Shown piece after piece: positions 55,988 through 64,000 of a stretch of DNA of 64,000 nucleotides. A program made the translations under genes and the position numbers. The first letter of the stretch is position 1. Each line of letters begins with the position of its first letter. Location: contig NC_081410.1 of NCBI RefSeq assembly GCF_030272615.1, positions 220,709,415 to 220,773,414 on the forward strand, in the 5' to 3' direction. The notes under the pieces were generated by a model that saw only the letters and a list, made by a program, of their open reading frames with translations, did no database searches and was not told the DNA's origin. Source of the DNA: Cryptomeria japonica. Taxonomy: Eukaryota > Streptophyta > Pinopsida > Cupressales > Cupressaceae.

Positions 55988-57150
55988 ATGGATTTTGGTT
56001 TTCAGAGACAACTTAATGTGGCACTTGAGGATCTTGATGCAGCCAAAAGTGAGGTATGTACCTTGAAGAAGAACCTGAATGTTGTTGATGAATTCTTTGG
56101 TGAGCTAACGGATCAAGCAAGTATCTATAGAGAAAAGAGGAAGGAATTAATGGACAAGTTGAAGGAGAAAGATGATTAGATCATGGAATTCAGGATAAAT
56201 TTGATGAGGTTAACAAGCTTGAGAGAGAGAATTTTGCTTTGAAGAATGAGATGCAATCCATTGTGATGAGACTGACTAAAGAAATTAAGGACCGGAAGAA
56301 GAATGGAGAGAATCTGGCACAATCATTGAAGGAAAGAGTTGATGAATGCTTCAGGCTTACCTATGAGAATGATCAGTTGAAGCTCAAGTTGACTTAATCA
56401 AGGAATAATGATCAAGAACTTGAAAGATATGTTTCTACCTTGAGGGATGAAATTGTTATTGCAAGTGAGTACAAGGACAAATTCAAAGCTAGTTTAGCAA
56501 GACTTGATGAGATCTTGGAAAGTTAGAGACATGGAAAGGATATGCGAGGCCTAGGATTTGAGAAAGGTGAATCCTCCAGATCTAAACAAGGCAATGCTAA
56601 ACCTGATCAGAAGAAGCGCAATAATCCTCCAGTAAGACAACCTAATGCTCATAAATTTAATGGTAGATGCTTTACTTGAAACAAATTTGGTCATATGGTG
56701 ACTCGGTGCAGAAGTAGGATGGATAATGGTATGATGAACAACATGAATAATGTTCCTACCTTTACTGGTCAATGTTTCATGTGCAATAATTTTGGACACA
56801 AGTCAAATGTGTGTAGAGCAATAATGAATAACTTTCGGAACAAAAGATATTATGCTTTTGAAATCTTTGGACATATTTCTAAATAGGGCAGGACAAGACA
56901 TAATTAGATGAACTTCAGGCCTATGAAGAATAATATTGTTTGCCGAGCATGCAACAAAACCGGTCACATTGTAAAGTACTGCAAAAGCAAGAACAATGCT
57001 CTGGTAGACAAGAACAAATTGAATGAGAAAGGAAAAGTGAAGGTAGAAGAGATCAAGGAGAAGCATGAGAAGATATGGGTGAGAAAGGATGAATCCAAAG
57101 CTGGCAATGGGTCAACACCCAAATCCGATGCAGGGTCTTCAACCGACAAT
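55988..57150 (+). pseudogene. Gag remnant with coiled coil and several CCHC zinc knuckles
   Basis: From about 55988 (MDFGFQRQLNVALEDLDAAK) a long charged coiled coil runs to 56520, with a frameshift near 56185 and several stops. The block LARLDEILES*RHGKDMRGLGF resembles the segment before the nucleocapsid in SIRE-like copia Gag. Then come up to four knuckles: CFT*NKFGHMVTRC (about 56671; second Cys codon is a stop), CFMCNNFGHKSNVC (56776, intact), a ruined third (AFEIFGHISK, about 56858), and CRACNKTGHIVKYC (about 56941, intact). The Lys/Glu-rich tail ends at TAG 57151. Confidence 0.8.
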
Positions 57151-57497
57151 TAGGGCTTTATGCCTTAGGGGGATTTTTTCATGCAGATTCTAAGAACCCC
57201 CTCTTCCATGGTCTGAAATTGATTCTAGAAGGTTGCAGACAGACTGAATCATATGTGCAGATGATATCCAGAAGTTTCTAAAGGATCTTGTGCTCCGGTA
57301 TGAAATTTCATGAAGATCATGATAACCGATTGCTGCATTTATTACAATGAAAAATTAGGTTTTCAAAGAATAAAAGTGCATTTCAAGACTTCATTCATCA
57401 CAATGCGATCAAGTGAGTAATACCTGAGCGAGAGAAGGAAACTTGGCAACCTTAACAATGATTTCAACAACTTCTGAGTGAATTATAGTGCCTGGTT

Positions 57498-60400
57498 ATG
57501 AAGCAAGGTACTTATCTGTTTAGATTTTTTAGCTTTTCGCAAACCCTACGATTTGAAATAGCTTCAATTTTTGGTATTGCGACTCCTTTGGTAGTTGAGA
57601 TCAAGGATAGGGCTCGTCCAGTATTCAAGAAACATCCATTTAAATCAGTCAAGGATGATCCGACAGGTGAATTCTCACCTATGCCCTACGGGGTGCTATA
57701 CAATGAGGATAACAGGGCCTCCATTCACTATGACCTTGAGGAGCTCGGGAATGTCGATATGTTGGACCTTTAGAACAAGCATTTGGTTGATAGTTTGGGA
57801 AATCTCAAACCTAAATATAAGGAGCTAGATTATAAGGGTTTCTCACAATTTGTACATTTCTCGTTGTTTGATGAGGCAGACTGGATCCACTACATCTCGA
57901 GCCGCGTGCATGATGAATTCATATGGCTTGATAGACCCCACAAAATTACCAAGCAATCGATTCGTGTTGTAACTGGTTTAGCTGAAATCGGTGATGTGGC
58001 TAGCCTAAGAAACATTTCAAATGACACCATCATAGCTACCACTGGATCAAAGTTTGACAACAGAGCCATGACTGTAAATGATATTTTGGAGAATGATGTA
58101 AAGTTTGTTTCAATGGTAGTTGGATACAAGGTCTACCAGTCCAACCGGTACAACTCTATCTCCGGTACCACCATCTACTTTGCATATCATAAGCTTAAAG
58201 AAGACAAGAGGTATGATCTGTGCACGACACTTCTAAATGAATTATTGAGAAATCTAAAGAAGATAAAGTAGGACAAAAAACACACTTTTAAGTATGGTAC
58301 ACTCCTTATTTTCTGGCACTATACTTCTAGAAAGAGATACCCGGTATCAATGACAAGGTCCAATGGGCCTATGATAGATCAGTGGCCATGAGATCAAGGA
58401 AGGTCTGTGTTGAGTTGGTGATGCTACCATGAGAATATCTACCATCTGGGGATACTTCAAAACCTTCCAATCCACAATGAAGAATGGGGAGAGGATTCCA
58501 AAGGAGGTGGTTGAGAACTATGAGCAAACTATTTGCTTCATGGTGGATAAGGATCAATGTCTGATGGAATCATTGGAGCATCAGATAGTCTGGATCATGC
58601 CCATGGGGTATGAAGTTGACTCTGCTACACTTGAGGTGTATACCCAACACCTTATGAGTCAACTAGTTGATCCCAAGGAAGGGAGATTTGGGAAATTCAA
58701 GAAAAAAGACCTTAGTTTGCACATGCAATTCACTGATGGCAGAAGAAGTAGCTGCTCAAATGGGCTTCACCAAGGAGGAGGTGAAGAAACCCAGATAAAA
58801 AATATGCTCAAAAGGAGGCAACTAAGTTTGCTCCTGCTCCGGTGGCACAACCTGCTAAGCCTGCTCCATCCGAAAATGATGTGCTAAAGTAAAATAAAAA
58901 ACCCAAGAGAACTTATGTTACAGTATCTCTGGTGGCCTTAGAAACTGAATTTGAGGAAGAGGTAGGAAGAGAAAAGAAAAGAGGTGAATTTGTATGACAG
59001 GTGAGAAAGCCTCAATCCGGTGGAGCTCAACCCAACAAAAAGACTAAGTCAGATCCTACTCCATCTAGAAGACCCCAAAGAGGCAAATAGGTGAAAAGTC
59101 AATTGGATAAAGATCTTGAATCTGGAAATATACAATGTAAATACACAATAATTCCTCCACTATCAGTAGATCAATTGATAGATGAGATATTAGTGGATGG
59201 AAATTTAAAGAATCTTGAAGCAAATTTTTAAAATTTTGATGATGGTGACCAAAGAAAGGTTGAGGAAGTGATAGTATTATACTTGCATAATTTTAGTAAG
59301 ACATTAATTGAATTAGAGAAGTCCATTTTAAATGACCTGTACAATATAATAGATGCTAGAAGGATGAATGCAAGTAAAATGGATAGAGAAATGAAGGAGA
59401 GAGAACTTGTAAATAGATGTACATGTATTACTCATGATAAAGTTAACAAATTAATTGAAGAATCCAATAAAAAGGAATTCAAAAGTAAGAACAAAATAAA
59501 TAGGTTGATGATTGGTAATGTTGAAGAGGTCAGAAAATAGATAGAGGAAATATGGAAGAAGATCATTCAAAATAACCCTTTGTATAAAGATGCATTTAAA
59601 TCATCTCAGTCGGAAGACAAGCAAGGTGATTTTAGAAGTTAGAATGTTGAGACTCAATATGAAGATCAATCGGAAGACCAAGGTAATACCACAATCGATG
59701 TTGAGACTAGTGACAATCCTTCGGTGACTGACCGCTCTGCAGCCCCTGAAATTCAACAGACTAATATTGGAGACAAGGGTGAGAAGAAGGATGTTGAGTT
59801 TGGAGAACCTAAGACAACTAAGGTGGAAAAAGGCAAAGGCATAGCTGATTCGCCAATTGCCACTCCTCTAGTTACATGGATCCCACCTCAGATCAATCTT
59901 GATGGTTCAGTTGATCTTGGAAAAATGTCTCCTGCGGAGAAGCTTATGCTTGTTGTTGCAGTCCAAGCTCAAGCCAGCCAAGACCTGGTGAAATCAGAGA
60001 TTGAAAATAAGAAGTTAATTTTTATGTCCATTGATGTTTTGTAGAAGGTGGATACCAATGTATAGTTAGATTCAAATAACAACCCCTCTGAAAAATTATT
60101 GCAATTGATTAACAATGTAAATAGCAACTTTGATTCTTTAAAGAAGACAGATACTCAGAAAGTTTTGGACATATTTAAGGAAGTTAAAAAATAGACATTC
60201 TTGAAAATGATTACAGATGACAAGGTGACATTGAATAAGAGATTGCAAACCATTTCTAACACATTATCAGAAGCTGGTAAATTGTATAAATCTTGTCTCA
60301 TTTTGCCTAAATTCGCCATTGATATTAACAAACAAATAAATGATTGTTGGGGCAAGCTTGCAAGTATCTCACAATCTTTTCACCCTAATGTATCATTAAC

Positions 60401-60713
60401 CAAAATCATTGAAGGACAAATTATAGCCTTGAATGATTAAATCTTCGGCCTTCAAGATGATAAGGAGAAAGTTCAGAGGAAAGTGGGTGAACTCTAGAAC
60501 CTCATTGTTGTCCGGTTAGATACTATATTGAGCAATAAGGCAGATTAAATGAAGGAAATGGCCCAACCTGTACCATCAGATCTGAGAGAGTTATAAATTC
60601 ATGCCACTGTATTCAATGCATTCATCACAATTTTGGATAACCTAAAGAGTGGGTGGGAAACTCACCTGAGATTTTTGAAGACTGTTTATGCTAACCTATT
60701 CAAATATTTGTAA
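57498..60713 (+). pseudogene. Large unknown ORF in the place of pol
   Basis: About 1070 codons, mostly in one frame (57498-58271 and 59268-60713), with a different frame around 58429-58887. Part A (57498-58270) looks globular: KELDYKGFSQFVHFSLFDEA, RPHKITKQSIRVVTGLAEIG and SMVVGYKVYQSNRYNSISGT. Part B (58429-58740) has MRISTIWGYFKTFQSTMKNG and VWIMPMGYEVDSATLEVYTQ. Then follow a Lys/Pro-rich linker, a helical segment (59268-59540), an acidic linker, and a C-terminal helical part (59870-60440). Stops such as TAG 57771, TAG 58269, TAG 60042 and TAG 60192 break it. The overall plan (globular N terminus, charged linker, helical C terminus) recalls unknown ORFs carried by some plant retroelements. 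I cannot assign a function. Confidence 0.65.
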
Positions 60714-60770
60714 AGTATATGTCATATGTATATCAATTCTGGACAACATTCCATCATTGGTATTATTGTC

Positions 60771-60782
60771 AAAGGGGGAGAG
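60771..60782 (+). promoter_or_regulatory. Upstream PPT-like tract
   Basis: CAAAGGGGGAGA lies 180 bp before the 3' LTR, the same motif and spacing as in the copia element. A further AAGGGGGAGC lies near 60861. Confidence 0.6.
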
Positions 60783-60948
60783 ATGAGGTGAAAAATGTAC
60801 AGACTAGTTGTGTATAGAGTGTATATTCCAGTGTAGTGCATATTCTTGTATTTCTGATCTAAGGGGGAGCCTTATAATTCTTTTATTCTTTCCTTCGGTG
60901 TACATGTTTCAACACTTAACCATTTTTCACATGTGTTTCCATCAATTC

Positions 60949-60961
60949 CAAAGGGGGAGAT
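60949..60961 (+). promoter_or_regulatory. Polypurine tract of the non-autonomous element
   Basis: CAAAGGGGGAGAT directly precedes the LTR start TGTTGGAAATTGAC. Confidence 0.9.
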
Positions 60962-61910
60962 TGTTGGAAATTGACACTCATCTGGTGATTTCAGGTGACA
61001 TCCGGTAGTTGCATATTGTCAACTCTTTGTGGTGATTCGGTCTGACAGTTGTGATTCATCTTATCCAGAAGTTGGTGTTAACCGGTAAAACAGGGTATTT
61101 CGGTAACGTGTTGGTCCAGAATGATTTCCGATGATTGTGGTGTTTTCGATGATTGTTTTTGTCTTCTCATTAATAGGGAAGACCTTTGGGAAGCATGTGA
61201 TTTTAATATTTTGGTCTAGTGCTATGTTTTGTTCGAGATTGAAGCCAACTTTGAGCTATACATTGCATTTCTTGAAGCCGACTTGAAGGAGATTTCTTTT
61301 GTGTTATGATCGGATATATAAGATTGATTTGGCGATTGATTTTTGGTATGTTAGAGATGTGGTGATTCATTTTGGTGCAATTGAGTGCAGTTTCACATGC
61401 ACATTTTGCTTTCAGACCAACCGGTAGCTGACCGAGACAGAAACAGAGTATTCAATAGAGAAAAGATAGTCAGAGATTCAACACTTAATCGTAACTCATT
61501 TTTGCATAGTCAAATGCTAATTAAGAGTTCATTTCATTGTACTTTCTCATTTTAAACAAATTGCAAGTTAGTGAGACTTCTCTAAAGGTTGTAGCCTTAT
61601 GGGCAACTTTATTTGAGCAGTGAGCTCTAGGAAGTGAGCCTGAATGCAAGTGCATTCCCCATCTATGTAATATTTATGTACTCCTGGCCATAGTATATGA
61701 ATATTGTGGGTTCTAGCCCCACCGTGGTTTTTCCCTTTCTGGGTTTCCACGTAAAAACTCTAGTATTGTGGATTTGTGTATTATTTGTTGCATGTTTATC
61801 TTCTTTTATGTTATGCAATGTTAACCAGTGGATAAAAAATAAGTTTGTGGTTTTAACTTCTGGTAGATCATTGATTCACCCCCCCCTCTCAGCGATTTTT
61901 GATTCTAACA
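60962..61910 (+). repeat. 3' LTR of the non-autonomous element (949 bp)
   Basis: It matches 54958-55919 and ends GATTCTAACA. The start reads TGTTGGAAATTG against TGTTGGCAATTG. The core CCACCGTGGTTTTTCCC...GTTTCCACGTAAAAAC is at about 61720-61756. Many differences from the 5' LTR are CpG-type transitions. Confidence 0.92.
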
Positions 61911-62410
61911 GAGTCATACGAAAACTTTCTTGAATGGCTATTGCCTAGTTGACATGTAACATGATCAACAATCACTGATCTGCATGAAACAACAAAATTT
62001 GATATTGTCGAACCCCTTAGGGGATCCTCGATTGTAAGAATCCTTTCATTCGACTAATTGTCAAGATATTTTTCTTTTAAGATATTTACCCACAATTGAT
62101 TGGGATTTGGATAAATTCTCCAAACTAGTTTAGCACCCATGGTTGCATTCATAATTTGCCAATTTCTCAAACCTACCCCTCCCACCTTCTTTGACGCATA
62201 GATTTTATCACAACATAGTAAAGTGATTTAATCTTGCTTGTTGGCCTCATTCTATAAAAAAAATTGTATCTTTTGTTATACTACCTTTATAACTTTTTGT
62301 GAGATCTTTAAGCACATCATTGAATATGTTGGTTGAAAATTTTGTACACCTGGGGGATGTACAAAATTATGGTTTTAGCCACAATGTGTGAGTATAAAAC
62401 TCTCTTAATT
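61911..62410 (-). pseudogene. LINE copy 3, 5' part: end of the RT region
   Basis: The minus strand reads KVGGVGLRNWQIMNATMGAK, LVWRIYPNPNQLWVNILKEK and YLDN*SNERILTIEDPL. This is the typical stretch after the plant LINE RT palm (GGLGLRNL...AKL-WRL...LW--LK-KY). It ends SRKFSYDS at the boundary with the LTR element and continues at 54957. Upstream of about 62410 homology fades, so this LINE is also 5'-truncated or too decayed. Confidence 0.75.
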
Positions 62411-64000
62411 TATGGAAGGCTCCCCCTTTGCTTTCTACTTAACCAGTTCAAAAATAAACTCTAACTCTAAATCTATTCTAAATCTAGGTGAAACTCTGTC
62501 TTGTTCTCTTTCTTCAAAAAAGACACGTATTATTTTCTCTTCTTTCATAAAAGAATCATAGCTGAAAGCACAAATGATTAATGAAGTAAACTAAATAAAG
62601 AAACAAAGTTTCCATAAAGGCACAAAGTTCTATGTTGCTTCTCCGGGATGGGAAAACAAAAAGAAAGCTCAAATTCTTCAACTATCTACTCTCCTATCAA
62701 CCTTTTTAGCTGATTTTCTGGTAACTAAGTACATTATGTAGCAGCTCAAAGTCTAACTACATGATGCACCTCTTATGCACAAACATAGAAAATAAAATCA
62801 GAACAAAGTTTGCAAGTTACCCCCTTAGCTTGAGCGTCCTACAATAATTTTAAATGTGACAAGCAACTCAAACTCTGCAATATCAAATCTTAAAATCAAT
62901 CTAAAACTCCAAACACATTAAGCAACTCAAAGTCTACAAGATTGAGCTTGAATCCCTCTTGTATAACACCTCAAAACTCACAATCAATCTCCAAAAAATG
63001 TCATCACATAACACCTTGAATCAACACAAAGTTTGAAAGCAATTTGCCTCTTTTAATTGACTGCAATATAATTTACAACTAAGCTCAAAGTCTTAGAGTG
63101 TACATAGAAACTGGGAGAGTCTTATTGCATTGCCAAAATATATTGATTACAATAGACCCCCTCAAATATAGGAGAGGATCCTTGAGAAAAAGGTAGGAGT
63201 ATCCTAACTAACTTGAGAAATTCTCTCAACCACCATGATTTATTCCAACTACAGTCCTAATTTAGCTCATCATGTAGTTTCTTTACATGTAATTACATTT
63301 TACAAAAATGCAAGTGAACGTGAAACTTGCAATTATAAAACTTGTTTTTACATGTAACTTGTCATAACAAAATTATGAATTCATAACTGAAACTATTCTC
63401 TGACTCTAACTACATCATACTTTGTCTGTGATGATCTTCATGTTGCTTCAAGATGCTAGAACTTGAAGTATTCAGGATTAGTGAAGATATCTCGAACTAG
63501 AATGGGGATTTGAATCCTTAATTATCTTTGTGTCCTTGGCCAACAAACTTCAATATTATCTTCTTGCTTGGGGTAGTACTAGATTTTCATGAGGGAAGTT
63601 CTTTGCAAGGTTGAAGTAAGAAGCCTATCTCTATCTTGAAATCATTCTATGCTCTCAATTATTCATATCACTTATCCATCTCCTCGTATGACTTCGTCAT
63701 GTTGTTGTTCTTTCTTTGTATCATCCTCCAATATTGGAATCTGCTTGCAAAATAAGGTCCATGCCTTAATTTGTTGGTTTGATAGATCATGTGTGCAAAC
63801 AAGTCTGGAAGGGGAAGGGATAATTTGATGCAAAAATGGGCTCACAAGTGAAGTTCAGGTTTTGAGGACTACATTACATGTGTGGAAAAACAAGAGCATT
63901 GACATGCAATTGTGGAGAACAAACATGCAACTTCATGTGTGTAATGGAAAAATAAAAGTTTGCACTTGTAATTGGACCCTAGAGACTCATTTTCAAGTGT
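62411..64000. other. 1.6 kb without a gene
   Basis: AT-rich sequence with repeated words such as aactcaaagtct and caaagtttg on the plus strand (62640-63080). No coding motif, LTR end or RNA gene could be recognised. Confidence 0.45.

Larger units (their letters stand above)
54958..61910 (+). mobile_element. Non-autonomous LTR retrotransposon: gag plus a large unknown ORF, no pol
   Basis: The 6953-bp element has LTRs at 54958-55919 and 60962-61910, a PBS, gag with several zinc knuckles (55988-57150), a large decayed ORF (57498-60710), and doubled PPT-like tracts. No protease, integrase, RT or RNase H motif is visible in any frame. It is inserted in a minus-strand LINE. The flanking pentamers (gatta, gagtc) match at only three of five positions, consistent with an old duplication. 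Gag type, LTR ends and PPT layout resemble the copia element at 46951-53411 (SIRE-like branch; inference). Confidence 0.85.

Noticed and set aside
57498..60713. Calling the unknown ORF an envelope gene
   Set aside because: No signal peptide, transmembrane segment or furin-like site is visible; only its position is envelope-like.

Overview
The window reads as intergenic DNA of a land plant with a large, repeat-rich genome. A gymnosperm-like genome is the best guess, but this is an inference. The plant assignment rests on several signs: plant L1-type LINEs with ORF1 DUF4283-like plus zinc-knuckle proteins and an ORF2 carrying zf-RVT and RNase H domains; Ty3/gypsy and Ty1/copia elements primed by initiator tRNA-Met (TGGTATCAGAGC); a tRNA-derived SINE; and a plant mobile domain remnant. 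I see no host gene that looks functional. Almost everything is transposable-element sequence in different states of decay.

Layout. 1-3.4 kb: a LINE on the minus strand running off the left edge. 3.75-4.45 kb: an unidentified minus-strand pseudogene. 5.40-13.25 kb: a complete Ty3/gypsy chromovirus-type element (1.57-kb LTRs, gag-pol with chromodomain) inserted in a decayed plus-strand gene of unknown function that continues to 16.35 kb. 17.4-20.1 kb: a near full-length hAT-like transposase on the minus strand, followed by a 0.55-kb island of TGGCGAA motifs. 20.9-25.0 kb: no gene. 25.1-38.17 kb: a long LINE (ORF1, ORF2 and a third ORF) split inside its RNase H domain by a young 5.08-kb gag-protease-only retrotransposon (30844-35924, perfect GTGTG duplication). 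38.17-38.68 kb: a possible solo LTR. 38.68-41.1 kb: a second, diverged, 5'-truncated LINE on the opposite strand carrying the same third ORF. 42.8-43.08 kb: a SINE. 44.0-46.0 kb: a plant mobile domain remnant. 46.95-53.4 kb: a decayed Ty1/copia element with a truncated 3' LTR. 53.8-54.96 and 61.9-62.4 kb: another minus-strand LINE, split by a 6.95-kb non-autonomous LTR element (54958-61910) that has gag and then a large unknown ORF where pol should be. 62.4-64.0 kb: no gene.

How the parts relate. The copia element and the non-autonomous element at 54958-61910 share their LTR ends, a core motif in the LTR, ACCGGT boxes and a doubled polypurine tract. The second may therefore use the enzymes of a relative of the first. 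The gag-protease element at 30844-35924 also lacks integrase, RT and RNase H and needs help in trans. The most interesting unexplained signals are the third ORF shared by two LINE families, the unknown ORF in the 54958-61910 element, the GC-rich leader of the young gag-protease element, and the nonsense-codon spectrum. That spectrum is almost entirely CAG/CAA/CGA/TGG changed to stop, as expected from deamination of methylated cytosine.
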